Shown: piece after piece, positions 15,532 to 23,881 of the stretch
Position numbering within the stretch: the first letter of the stretch is position 1
Layout of the letters: every line of letters starts with the position of its first letter
NCBI RefSeq assembly: GCF_900178005.1
Contig: NZ_FXBS01000004.1
Coordinates: 124,001-188,000 of the forward strand
Length of the DNA: 64,000 bases
Source of the DNA: Tuberibacillus sp. Marseille-P3662
GTDB lineage: Bacteria; Bacillota; Bacilli; Bacillales; Sporolactobacillaceae
Direction: 5' to 3'
Translations under genes and position numbers: made by a program
Notes under the pieces: model-generated
What the model saw: only the letters and a program-made list of their open reading frames with translations
The model's database searches: none
What the model was told of the DNA's origin: nothing

Positions 15532-16946
15532 TATAGAAAAATACCCACCGATAATTGGATATAAGCTTGAGTCAGCAAATAGAAGGCGAATGCATACATT
15601 AAATTAAATTTGAAACCATTTTTAAAAACACTTAAACCATTGGTTCCGCTCAAAAGAATGACGGGCATAATAAACGGTGACAAGAGAATCGAGATCACAC
15701 TGCCACTGGTTAAGGCCATCACAATCAATTCAGGCGGATAAGGAATTGTGACACCTTGCAGAACTCCTCCTACTAGCACCATCACCGTTAAAGGACCTAA
15801 TCCGACAAGACCAAGGAATATAAGGACAAACGGCAGCAGCCATAACACATTTAAAAAAGGAACCCCATCAGCAACATAGAAAATACCATCTATCAGCATC
15901 TGACCCATACCGGAATGATTTAGACTGTTAATCAGTAATCCAGCAGACAACAATAACAAAAATTGCTGCGATTTTTCCTGTGCCTCATCCGTACAATAAT
16001 ACTGGATTCTTTTGATTAAACGGGGAACACTTTTTTTAGCAATATAATAGAATAACGTCCAAAAGACGATGACCAAAGGGATAATGGTTAATAATCGCGT
16101 CCCCCAAATGCCATGAATAAAAAAAATCGTGCCAAACAAAGAGACAAATAAAATCACAAATTCTAACACTTGCCGTCTCCCGTTTTTCCCCTGTCCTGTG
16201 TACCGTTCCATTTCTCCGATAACATTCTGCAGTTCTTTGGTAATATCAATGCCATACCGATTTTCCTTAAGATAAGACATGGATACCGCTAAAACCATCG
16301 CACATAAGGAAAGCAAAAATCCCTGCAGGATGGACAACCATAGGGAAGCCTTCAAACTTTCGACAGCATACACAAAGCTGGGAATGCTGACAACCCATAG
16401 CGTACTCAAAGCAAAAGCCCGTAATAAAGCGGTGCCTTTAAAATAGTCCCATGCCTCCCCCTTTTTTTCTTTCAAAAAGGCTTCGGCAAACTGATAACTA
16501 ACAGGTAAAGCACCGAACAGAAGAAAATAAGCAATCAACTGCGTCATCAACATCATGCCAAAATAAAATCGACGGCTTGTGCGGAGTAAATGTCGCGCCA
16601 AATACATGATCTTTTCGATATAAGGTTCTTCCCTTAGTACCCAACCGATCATCGGAACGATAAATAAAAGGCCTATTAAACTGCGCATTTGCAGAAGGCC
16701 GTTTGTTGTCTCGTGAATCATCGGACTGCCGCTTACAATTTCAATAACAAGCGACGCGATGATTAAAAAAGACGGCACCAAGAGTTGTACCCGTCTCAAA
16801 TACATAAAACTAAAGACGATGGAAAGGAAACCAAATACAGAAAGAACCACTTCCATCGACTCAGAATGATAGAAATATAATAAAAAGTGCAGTATCGTGT
16901 AACAACCTATTGAAACGGTAAAACCTCGAGCTCCCCATATTCTCAA
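15531..16946 (-). CDS. Polytopic membrane protein, ion-transporter-like
   Basis: 471 residues with 11-12 membrane helices. The C-terminal half (GLGPLTVMVLVGGVLQG, then ALTSGSVISILLSPF and VILLSGTNG) has the small-residue-rich re-entrant character of ion-transporter-superfamily carriers such as ArsB/NhaD/DctM types, but I cannot assign a substrate. The gene ends exactly where the repeat array begins: its TAA is formed at the junction with the repeat's CAGCCTTA sequence, so the insertion may have supplied the stop. Transcribed alone on the minus strand. Confidence 0.6.
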   Translation of the reverse strand: MRIWGARGFTVSIGCYTILHFLLYFYHSESMEVVLSVFGFLSIVFSFMYLRRVQLLVPSFLIIASLVIEIVSGSPMIHETTNGLLQMRSLIGLLFIVPMIGWVLREEPYIEKIMYLARHLLRTSRRFYFGMMLMTQLIAYFLLFGALPVSYQFAEAFLKEKKGEAWDYFKGTALLRAFALSTLWVVSIPSFVYAVESLKASLWLSILQGFLLSLCAMVLAVSMSYLKENRYGIDITKELQNVIGEMERYTGQGKNGRRQVLEFVILFVSLFGTIFFIHGIWGTRLLTIIPLVIVFWTLFYYIAKKSVPRLIKRIQYYCTDEAQEKSQQFLLLLSAGLLINSLNHSGMGQMLIDGIFYVADGVPFLNVLWLLPFVLIFLGLVGLGPLTVMVLVGGVLQGVTIPYPPELIVMALTSGSVISILLSPFIMPVILLSGTNGLSVFKNGFKFNLMYAFAFYLLTQAYIQLSVGIFL

Positions 16947-17029
16947 TGCGCTACGCCTCTCCCCAGCACCTTTCTATGCCAATGACTTTCTTATTGGTGC
17001 TGACTGTAAACATTATACCTTGAAGACAG

Positions 17030-17232
17030 GCATAGTGTATAGAATCCCCAGTTGCAAAAAGTACGAAAAGGAGGGAGGCACAGTTTTCTTTTCCAAGCTA
17101 GCTGAGTCCGTACCCACAGCAAGCGAAGGATTTTGACGAAGCAATCACACGAATAACGATTAAAAAAAATCATCCGAACGGTTTAATAAAAAAGTTCGGA
17201 TGATTCTGTGACGAATATACTTTTGTCCCAGT
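17030..17232. repeat. Dispersed repeat family B, truncated copy
   Basis: Shares with 56045-56278 the order TAGCTGAG-CCGT, AGCAAGCGAAGGATTTTGA, CGAAGCAATCA, the hairpin AATCATCCGAAC/GTTCGGATGATT (17167-17205) and the end TTTTGTCCCAG. The left end carrying CTGGGACAAA is not recognisable here. The hairpin could terminate transcription from both sides. Confidence 0.6.
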
Positions 17233-17241
17233 CTCTCTCGC

Positions 17242-17700
17242 TTATCTTGGCTGTTCCATATAGGAACTTAACATCCAAATATGCTGTTCGAATCGGCCTT
17301 GAAGCTCAACCAACATATCGTGGGTCGGCTCATCGTTGGCTTGATCCGTGAGTTTGTAACCTTCTTCACGGATTTCACGAACCATCTGATCGTAATCCTC
17401 ATGCAATTGCTGGATGACTTCTTCCTCTTCATCATCCGCATTCGCCTCTACCAATGTCGCCTGTTCCAAATACTTTGACATAACAGCCAGCGGCTTTCCA
17501 CCAACAGCTAGAATCCGTTCAGCCATGTTATCAATGTCTTGGGCCATTTCCTTATAAAGTTCCTCGAAAAACTTATGTAGCACAAAGAAATGCTGCCCTT
17601 GTATAAACCAGTGATAGCGATGCAATTTGACATACATAACATTAAAATTAGAGAGCTCTTGATTCATAAAATTAATCAAATGTTTATTATCATCCGACAT
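17242..17700 (-). CDS. dps: Dps-family ferritin-like DNA-protection protein
   Basis: 152 residues, all-helical. The inter-subunit ferroxidase ligands are in place: His30 and Trp31 (YHW), His42, Asp57 and Glu61 (DIDNMAERI). Dps dodecamers oxidise Fe(II) with peroxide, store iron and protect DNA. Length and motif order match the family; the name as dps/mrgA-type is generic because paralogs cannot be separated by eye. Single-gene unit between repeat family B and the antiporter gene. Confidence 0.88.
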   Translation of the reverse strand: MSDDNKHLINFMNQELSNFNVMYVKLHRYHWFIQGQHFFVLHKFFEELYKEMAQDIDNMAERILAVGGKPLAVMSKYLEQATLVEANADDEEEEVIQQLHEDYDQMVREIREEGYKLTDQANDEPTHDMLVELQGRFEQHIWMLSSYMEQPR

Positions 17701-17779
17701 AGCCTCTCAACCTTTCTATAAAGTGTCACAACTAGTTTGCATCACTACGGTCCGTTTTATGTGAGAGACACCCGTCAGC

Positions 17780-19195
17780 TTATATTATAAAAGCCGTCAC
17801 TCCGTACCCCACCGTTGCAACGCCCGCGGCAATCAGTCCTGGTTTTAACTTAAATCTTGAATAAGACACAGCTTTTAAATCAAGAATCCCTGCCATCGTG
17901 TTTGTATCGTCACTCAGCGGCGACGCGAAGGCTCCGAATGCCCCGCTTGCAAACACCGCACCAATCACAACAGGCAGTGAAGCATCGGCCATGGCCGCCA
18001 TCGAAACGCCTAAAGGCATCAGAATGCCCCAAGTCCCGAACGCTGACCCGATAAAATAAGCGATAAATGAACCTAGAACAAACATAACCGGTGGAACAAG
18101 GGCGTCAGGAATCCAGCTGATATGACTGGAGACAAAATCGGCAAATCCTAAATCATTCGCGGCCAAAGACAGTCCCCAGACAACCGATAGTAAAATAACA
18201 ACTTGCATCAAACCATTGGCGCCGCTAATAAATTCATCCATTAAATCCTGTAACTTAAATTGTTGGAACAAATAAAAGACAAAGGCAAATAATATGCCAG
18301 TCACTAACGAAACTAACATCGCATCAAGCACATCCGCTTCAATAAAAGCATTAAAACCACTGAAACCTTTCCTGACACCGTTATAATAAGTGAGCCCAAT
18401 GGTCAAGAAAATGACTAAAAACAATGGGACAATGAGATTGAACGGTTTAGCTGGCAAATCTTTAGATACCGCGGGATGACAATCTTCATAGCCTTTAGCT
18501 TCAGCTTGTTCTTTATTTTCCGGTTCGGCATTCTTCTCCACGTCTTTTTTGGACTTGTGGAAAAAGCTAAGGTAAATGCCGATCAGAATAATGGCCAAAG
18601 AAAAGAAATTAAATGGAATGCTACGTAAAAACATTGAGTAACCATCAGCATTAATATTTTCATTTTTTAACGCCATATTAGTGACTGACACCATATAACC
18701 AACAAATGCAGTCGAAATCGGTATTAAGGAAACAATTGAGGTACACGTCGTTTCAATCACAAACCCTAATTCTTGTGGCGTCATTTTAATTCTATGTAGC
18801 AATGAACGCATAATCGGAGCAACGGTCACAATCCGAAAACTTGGTGCCGCAAATGTCCCCAATGTCGACACCCATGTTAACCCAATGGCACCACGCTTGG
18901 TCTCGATTGTATCTGAGGCCCATTTAACAAACCCTTTAATCCCTCCACTATGTTTCATCATTCCGACAAGGCCCGTAAACGCATATAAAAATAAAATCAC
19001 CTTAATATTATTTTCATCAATTAAGGCGTTGACGACATATTGAACAGCTGCTTTTAAGCCACCAACAGGCTGCGGCTGAACAAGATAACCCCCGACAACA
19101 ACTCCCACAACCAGTGCTGGTAACACCTTTTTCGTAAATATAGCTAAAGGAATAACAACTAAGAAAGGAACAATTGACAGCCAATCTCCGCTCAT
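17780..19195 (-). CDS. nhaC-like: NhaC-family Na+/H+ antiporter
   Basis: 471 residues with about 11-12 helices and a charged cytoplasmic loop near 220-245 (KSKKDVEKNAEPENKEQAE). Segments TWVSTLGTFAAPSFRIVTVAP, ETTCTSIVSLIPISTAFVGY-type helices and FASPLSDDTNTMAGILD match NhaC antiporters, which exchange cytoplasmic Na+ (or take malate/lactate in subgroups) for protons. I start at ATG 19193-19195 with AGGGTGAT upstream rather than a GTG three codons earlier. Fits pH or sodium homeostasis together with the divergent K+ channel gene. Confidence 0.8.
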   Translation of the reverse strand: MSGDWLSIVPFLVVIPLAIFTKKVLPALVVGVVVGGYLVQPQPVGGLKAAVQYVVNALIDENNIKVILFLYAFTGLVGMMKHSGGIKGFVKWASDTIETKRGAIGLTWVSTLGTFAAPSFRIVTVAPIMRSLLHRIKMTPQELGFVIETTCTSIVSLIPISTAFVGYMVSVTNMALKNENINADGYSMFLRSIPFNFFSLAIILIGIYLSFFHKSKKDVEKNAEPENKEQAEAKGYEDCHPAVSKDLPAKPFNLIVPLFLVIFLTIGLTYYNGVRKGFSGFNAFIEADVLDAMLVSLVTGILFAFVFYLFQQFKLQDLMDEFISGANGLMQVVILLSVVWGLSLAANDLGFADFVSSHISWIPDALVPPVMFVLGSFIAYFIGSAFGTWGILMPLGVSMAAMADASLPVVIGAVFASGAFGAFASPLSDDTNTMAGILDLKAVSYSRFKLKPGLIAAGVATVGYGVTAFII

Positions 19196-19297
19196 GATGA
19201 TCACCCTTACTCAAGTTCTACTTATAGCCTGTCAAAGACATGGGAAAAATATGCTTACGAAGACATCATTCATCATAATCGCGTACGGAGGCCCCAG

Positions 19298-20320
19298 ATG
19301 TTTCAATTGATGAAGAAAATTGTAAGGTTGAGGACATGGACACTGCTCCTGTATGCTTCCATCCTATATATTTGTAGTTCATACATCATCTATTATCTTG
19401 AACCGACCAATTTCAAAAATCCCTTTAACGGCTTTTGGTGGGTGATGACTACCGTTACAACGGTTGGTTTTGGTGATTTCTATCCGGTCACGATCCCCGG
19501 CAAAATCGTCGGAATTTGTCTTTACCTAACTGGAATCGGCGTCATTGGTATCATCATCGGTAAAATCGTGGATGTCTTTGGATTATTTCGAGTACTAAAG
19601 GTGGAAGGTAAATTGGAATATAAAGGTACTGATCATTTTGTCATCGTTGGTTGGTCTGAGAAATCCAAAAAAACAATCAATGAGATTCTTTTTTCTAGTG
19701 AAACAGATAACGATATTGTTTTAATTGATACCTTAGATAAAACCCCTATCAAACATGAAAGGGTTCATTTTATACAAGGCGAACCCACCGTTGCTGATAT
19801 CATGGATAAAGCCAATATTCTTAAAGCAAAATCTGTATCGATTTTTACACCTGATAATCTCGGTCAACAGAGCATAGCCGATGGACAAGCGTTATTGATT
19901 GCCTCAGCCGTTGAAAGTTATGGTTATGATCATGGAAGGGATATCTACACCATTGTAGAGGTCACAAATGAAGAGCATGTACCGAACTTTGAACATGTTA
20001 AAATCAACGAATTCATTTTATCTAATGAAGCCTTCCCATTTCTCATGGCCAAATCAATGCTACATAAAGGGACGAGCCAACTGTTTATGCAATTATTAAG
20101 TAACAAATATGGCGATGATCTTTGGGTGATTGAAAAACAATCTGACTGGACAACTTACGAAGATGCGTTTGAAGCGCTGAAAGACATGGGGGCCTCACTG
20201 ATTGCGGACGGTTCCGATTTTGGCATTATCCGGAGACTTAAAGATCCCATACCTTCTAAAGCCAAACTTTACATTATATGTAACAAAGAAACCTATAAAA
20301 AAATCGAAGCAGGGGCATAA
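19298..20320 (+). CDS. Two-TM potassium channel with RCK domain
   Basis: 340 residues. Helix 1 (about 13-33), pore helix and selectivity filter TVGFGD (55-60), helix 2 (about 68-90), then a cytoplasmic RCK domain from about 110 (HFVIVGWSEKS nucleotide-binding loop, DIVLIDTLD, HFIQGEPTVADIM) and a divergent C-terminal part. This is the architecture of B. subtilis YugO-type K+ channels gated by ligand binding to the RCK ring. It is transcribed divergently from the NhaC antiporter. Confidence 0.85.
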   Translation: MFQLMKKIVRLRTWTLLLYASILYICSSYIIYYLEPTNFKNPFNGFWWVMTTVTTVGFGDFYPVTIPGKIVGICLYLTGIGVIGIIIGKIVDVFGLFRVLKVEGKLEYKGTDHFVIVGWSEKSKKTINEILFSSETDNDIVLIDTLDKTPIKHERVHFIQGEPTVADIMDKANILKAKSVSIFTPDNLGQQSIADGQALLIASAVESYGYDHGRDIYTIVEVTNEEHVPNFEHVKINEFILSNEAFPFLMAKSMLHKGTSQLFMQLLSNKYGDDLWVIEKQSDWTTYEDAFEALKDMGASLIADGSDFGIIRRLKDPIPSKAKLYIICNKETYKKIEAGA

Positions 20321-20332
20321 GCCCCCTGCTTC
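20306..20332. terminator. Hairpin at end of channel gene
   Basis: GAAGCAGGGG and CCCCTGCTTC form a 10-bp stem that includes the channel stop codon in its loop. The following T-run is weak on the plus strand; it lies between convergent genes and may act in both directions. Confidence 0.6.
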
Positions 20333-20347
20333 AGTCATTTAGACAGC

Positions 20348-21007
20348 CTATTCATTAGGCATCCGATCGCGTTTTCTCGTCTTTTTGGATTGACCCTTAG
20401 GGGCCTTATTCAAACGGCGCTCAATATATTTGCCGGCCACCCATAGAACAGCTAACACAGCTATGATCACAATAATCCGAACCGGTTGTCTGATAATCTC
20501 CTGCCAATCTTCACCAAAGTATGAAACAATACCGACCATAATCGCTTTACCCATCGCAACAGCTAGAATAAACGAGCGGGGATTCATATTGGAAAGGCCT
20601 GAGACAACATTAATAATGGAAGACGGCGTAAATGGGATCGATAAAACAATGAATACGGGACCGAATCCGCCTTTTTCAACCCACAAAAGCATATTGTGAA
20701 TATTCTCACGTTTTTCTAACCAATTGCCTAGCTTTCTCTTGGCCACAGTCCGAAAAAACCAGAAGACGATAATAGATCCGATACAGGACCCTGCCCAAGA
20801 TAGTAAAAAGCCGAGGAAATATCCATAAGCGGCAGCATTGGCCAACACAAATGCTAATAATGGTAAAATAGGGAAAAAAGCTTCAAGCATCGGCAAAATA
20901 ATACCTAGAAAGGAACCTAATCCCCGGTATCCTTGAAGCAATCCTTTAATATTTTCTTCAGTTACATATGTCGTAAAAAATTCTTGAATTTCATGTATAA
21001 AATCCAT
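20348..21007 (-). CDS. TVP38/TMEM64 (VTT/DedA-type) membrane protein
   Basis: 219 residues, six hydrophobic segments. The VTT-domain signature is visible: PMLEAFFPILP near residues 38-48, the GxxxGxxxxFWFFR helix, GGFGPVFIVLSIPFTPSSIINVV-type motif and a final helix before a strongly basic tail (KKTRKRDR). The family is thought to help move or scramble lipids across the membrane. Start ATG 21005-21007 is clear but the ribosome binding site is modest. Convergent with the channel gene. Confidence 0.82.
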   Translation of the reverse strand: MDFIHEIQEFFTTYVTEENIKGLLQGYRGLGSFLGIILPMLEAFFPILPLLAFVLANAAAYGYFLGFLLSWAGSCIGSIIVFWFFRTVAKRKLGNWLEKRENIHNMLLWVEKGGFGPVFIVLSIPFTPSSIINVVSGLSNMNPRSFILAVAMGKAIMVGIVSYFGEDWQEIIRQPVRIIVIIAVLAVLWVAGKYIERRLNKAPKGQSKKTRKRDRMPNE

Positions 21008-21272
21008 GTTGGTCAGGCGGCCCCTTTTTTCACATTGAGAAGCATCTTTTTAGTTCAATTATACCATACAACTAACCACTTTTACCTATCGAGTTTTTAT
21101 ATCTGCATAACTTATTCTATGCTGAGGTAAAGGACGTCCATTCTTAAATTCTGCAAATGAACCCTTAATCCTCCCATTAAACGAAACAGGCCACCTAAAA
21201 GTTGCAAAATCAAAACGTATGAACGATGACCATGTATGTTAAAATAGCGATGAACCGATGGGAGGTTTTAAA

Positions 21273-21722
21273 ATGACAGAATACCGGTTTCATTTAAAGG
21301 GTGAATACGAAGGCGGACGCGATGGCGCCGGCACGATTGATGTCCATGGATTAAAAACAAAAGTGTCCTTCGATTCACAGATGGGTGGACAAGGCGTCGG
21401 CACCAACCCTGATGAAATGTTAGTTGGCTCCGTGGCTACGTGCTACATGATGACCCTGGCTGCTAGATTAACAAATCGCAATATTAACTATGTCAAAACA
21501 GATATTGAATCCGAAGGCATCGTGGTCAAAGATGACGGATTACGGTTTGAACAGATCACCCATTACCCGACCATTACTCTCGATAAAAGCACCTCTTCGG
21601 AAACCATTAAAGACGTCACCGATCTCGCTTATGAGGCGGAAAGCCACTGCATGATTGGCAATGCGCTTAGAGGCAACGTTGACATCACGGTCCATCCTCA
21701 GGTCGTCACAGAGAAAATTTAG
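21273..21722 (+). CDS. OsmC/Ohr-family peroxiredoxin (SACOL1771 type)
   Basis: 149 residues from the ATG at 21273 (GGGAGG 8 bases upstream). OsmC-fold proteins reduce organic hydroperoxides with two cysteines: here Cys in VATCYMM (about residue 52) and Cys in ESHCMIGNAL (about 130), correctly spaced. The GTNPDEMLVGSVATC block is characteristic. A palindromic terminator follows directly. Single-gene unit. Confidence 0.83.
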   Translation: MTEYRFHLKGEYEGGRDGAGTIDVHGLKTKVSFDSQMGGQGVGTNPDEMLVGSVATCYMMTLAARLTNRNINYVKTDIESEGIVVKDDGLRFEQITHYPTITLDKSTSSETIKDVTDLAYEAESHCMIGNALRGNVDITVHPQVVTEKI

Positions 21723-21750
21723 AGCCCAAAAAATGCTCGGGCTCTATTTT
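21721..21750. terminator. Bidirectional terminator
   Basis: AGAGCCC and GGGCTCT around an A-rich loop, followed by TATTTTA on the plus strand; it serves the peroxiredoxin gene and overlaps the end of the convergent DUF948 gene. Confidence 0.75.
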
Positions 21751-22061
21751 ACTTTTCCCTTAACTCCGCCCCAAATAACCTTAGGTGCCGACTGCAAACG
21801 CCTTATCAATTCCTTCGTTTGTTGAACGGTTGCCTGCGTCTGTTCCTGCTTTTGCTTAATATCGTCATTAAGCTTGTCTAAACGGTGCATGAACTGTTTT
21901 TGTTCCTTATTCATGTTCTCGACGCTTTCCCGCATGGATTCAGCGGTTTTTGATAACCGCATGACGATATCCAACGTTCGTCGAACCGTTTGATAAATGA
22001 AGAAAGCAGCTACAATCAATACAATCGCCGCACCAATTAAACTTATGTAAACAATCGCCAT
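21744..22061 (-). CDS. DUF948-type membrane-anchored coiled-coil protein
   Basis: 105 residues from ATG 22059-22061 (AAAGGAG 7 bases upstream). One N-terminal membrane helix (MAIVYISLIGAAIVLIVAAF), then a long amphipathic coiled coil (about 30-90) rich in Q, K, E and M, and a basic end. This is the DUF948 layout (B. subtilis YtxG-like general stress proteins). Role unknown. Confidence 0.65.
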   Translation of the reverse strand: MAIVYISLIGAAIVLIVAAFFIYQTVRRTLDIVMRLSKTAESMRESVENMNKEQKQFMHRLDKLNDDIKQKQEQTQATVQQTKELIRRLQSAPKVIWGGVKGKVK

Positions 22062-22091
22062 ATCATCTCTCCTTTGCTGTAACTTTTCCAC

Positions 22092-22439
22092 TCTATTTAA
22101 ATTGTGCCATCATCCTTGTGTTTATTACTTAGAACCCTATAAATTGATTCTTAACGTACTTCCTATTGTCTGTCAAGAAGAATCATCGCCTATAACTAAA
22201 TAACTTCGACTTTTGGGCTAAACAAGAGATCACTTGAAACATTAATCGAACATACAGGTCTAAAGACCCAGGTGACTTACGAACGAAATCCCAGCAAAAC
22301 ACTTGCCTATACTGTTTAGAATGTTTAAAATTTTTGTAAACATATGGGAGCCTCTTCGGCTCTCTTGACACCTACAGTTTTCATTTTGCAGTTAAGAAAA
22401 TCAACGTAGTGAAATGACGCTATATAAGGAGGTGGTTTA
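22092..22439 (+). other. Intergenic region upstream of NprR-like gene
   Basis: About 350 bases without a gene. A hairpin GAGCC-TCTTC-GGCTC at 22349-22366 lies about 75 bases before the regulator start and may be an attenuator or a terminator of upstream transcription. A short plus-strand stretch (about 22255-22320, QVTYERNPSKTLAYTV) is protein-like and could be a scrap of a lost gene. AAGGAGG lies 5 bases before the ATG at 22440. Confidence 0.3.
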
Positions 22440-23744
22440 ATGACAATTGGAAATGAACTCAGAAAGCAGCGGAAGGCGTTGGGCCTAACCTTAAAAGAAA
22501 TTGCGGGTAATGGCATGTCAATTAGTCGACTAAGCAACATCGAAAACGGAAAAACCCCTCTTGATCCCAAGACATGGCATTATTTACAACAAACCTTGAA
22601 CTTGAGACAAAATTTATATGTCAATGAGCAAAAACGGACAAAACTCAAACACCTGCTTAAGGAGGCTTCAACTTATGAACAGGCCGGTTTGTCCGATCAA
22701 GCGATCAAACTTTACCAGGATATTATTGATCAAGCCGAAGAGGCTTTATTATTTGACATCCAAGCTCAGTCCTGTTTCCAGTTAGGGAATTTGCTCATCA
22801 ACTACCGTGATCTTCAACAGGCTGAGAATCAGTTGACTCAAGCATTAGATATTTTTAAACATAATGATACAGCGGCTTGTGCACCTGTCATCATGAAACT
22901 CGGCGTTATCCAGTTCCACAGGAATCATTATGACAAAGCGATTCAGATGTTTCACAACAGCTTGAACACCGTTCCGGAAGAGCGTTCTCATCTTAAAGGA
23001 TCCATCTATTACAATCTAGCTTCAGCTCACTTCAGACTTAAAGCGTATGACAAAACGGCTTATTTTAGTGAAAAAGCTCTGATTCATTTACCCGATGAAG
23101 CGTCAGAGCAAATCATTGGTACGTATATTTTGCAAGGCATTATGTATGCTGAAAACCGCTTCTACCAATCATCTTTGCAAACATTCTATGCCGCAAAGCA
23201 GCGTGCGGAAACAATGAATCACCAACACCTGCTCGGAAAAATTCATCACAATATTGCCATGTGTGAATCAGCGCAACTCAATGACAATGGCGCAGAACAA
23301 CATTTGGCCATCGCTTTAGCGATCAAACAAGCCAAACAGGATACATTAGGTGAACTAAGAACCCTTTTAGCCATGGCAAACACCGCTATCAAACAGCGTG
23401 ATTATTCGGGGGCACAAGATAAATTGAACGAGGTCACAGCCCGTCTCCCTAACCGTCATGAATCTGAATGGATTGAAACATCTATGCTTCAAAAGGACAT
23501 TGATCTTTATCACGGCCGAGATATCCTAGCATTGGATCACCTTCATAAGGCGCTGACTTTGGCCAATCGCATGCAGGCTACACATATACAAACAGACATA
23601 TATGATGCCTTAGCTAGGTATTACCATGATCATGAACAATGGGACGCCTATTATAGGACGCTTCATGATAAGTTTCAAATTAAAAAGGAGGCAGAAGAAG
23701 AGAATGACAATATTAACGATCAGCACGCCATCAGTTGTCATTGA
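22440..23744 (+). CDS. NprR-like RNPP regulator (XRE HTH + TPR)
   Basis: 434 residues. Residues 3-58 form an XRE helix-turn-helix (GNELRKQRKALGLTLKEIAG, ISRLSNIENGKTPL). From about 70 to 415 there are about nine tetratricopeptide-like helix pairs (for example QAIKLYQDIIDQAEEALLFD, AIQMFHNSLNT, YNLASAHFRLKAYDKTA). HTH plus TPR of this length is the plan of RNPP peptide-sensing regulators (NprR, PlcR, PrgX). NprR of the B. cereus group sits next to its peptide gene nprX and the neutral protease gene; here a small ORF overlaps the 3' end and a thermolysin-family protease gene follows, convergent. I infer an NprR-like role; no homology search was possible. Confidence 0.7.
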   Translation: MTIGNELRKQRKALGLTLKEIAGNGMSISRLSNIENGKTPLDPKTWHYLQQTLNLRQNLYVNEQKRTKLKHLLKEASTYEQAGLSDQAIKLYQDIIDQAEEALLFDIQAQSCFQLGNLLINYRDLQQAENQLTQALDIFKHNDTAACAPVIMKLGVIQFHRNHYDKAIQMFHNSLNTVPEERSHLKGSIYYNLASAHFRLKAYDKTAYFSEKALIHLPDEASEQIIGTYILQGIMYAENRFYQSSLQTFYAAKQRAETMNHQHLLGKIHHNIAMCESAQLNDNGAEQHLAIALAIKQAKQDTLGELRTLLAMANTAIKQRDYSGAQDKLNEVTARLPNRHESEWIETSMLQKDIDLYHGRDILALDHLHKALTLANRMQATHIQTDIYDALARYYHDHEQWDAYYRTLHDKFQIKKEAEEENDNINDQHAISCH

Positions 23745-23823
23745 TAGAAGTCCTGTACTAGCGGCAACACCTTCACCATCCGAACACCCTGGGGACATAT
23801 GGGACGATATCGGTTGTCTATAA
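23704..23823 (+). CDS. 39-residue candidate signalling peptide overlapping the regulator gene
   Basis: ATG at 23704 lies inside the last 41 bases of the regulator gene in another frame, with a strong AAGGAGG at 23685-23691 (12 bases upstream, slightly long) that serves no other start. The product is hydrophobic at first (MTILTISTPSVVI), then proline/serine rich (PSPSEHPGD) and ends IWDDIGCL. Position and size suit an RNPP pheromone precursor, but it lacks a classic Sec signal (no basic N-terminus), so export would need another route. The HPGDIW segment is only vaguely like the NprX core SKPDIVG. Could be a chance ORF. Confidence 0.4.
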   Translation: MTILTISTPSVVIDRSPVLAATPSPSEHPGDIWDDIGCL

Positions 23824-23827
23824 AACA

Positions 23828-23875
23828 GCAGGGGCTGTTCTCAAGTATAAAATACTTGAAGCACAGCCCCGTTGT
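23828..23875. terminator. Long bidirectional hairpin between regulator and protease
   Basis: GGGGCTGT ... ACAGCCCC outer stem enclosing CAAGTAT-AAA-ATACTTG inner stem. It lies between the convergent small ORF and protease gene and can end transcription from both sides. Confidence 0.75.
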
Positions 23876-23881
23876 TTATTG

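Noticed and set aside
14802-15607. Several overlapping plus-strand frames of 65-92 codons with the same MERKVRDSCGTSGTG start
   Set aside because: They are translations of the tandem repeat, shift with its 283-bp period, and have no ribosome binding sites.
23704-23823. Treating the 39-codon frame as a proven pheromone gene
   Set aside because: It has no Sec signal peptide and is only loosely like NprX; kept as a candidate with modest confidence instead.
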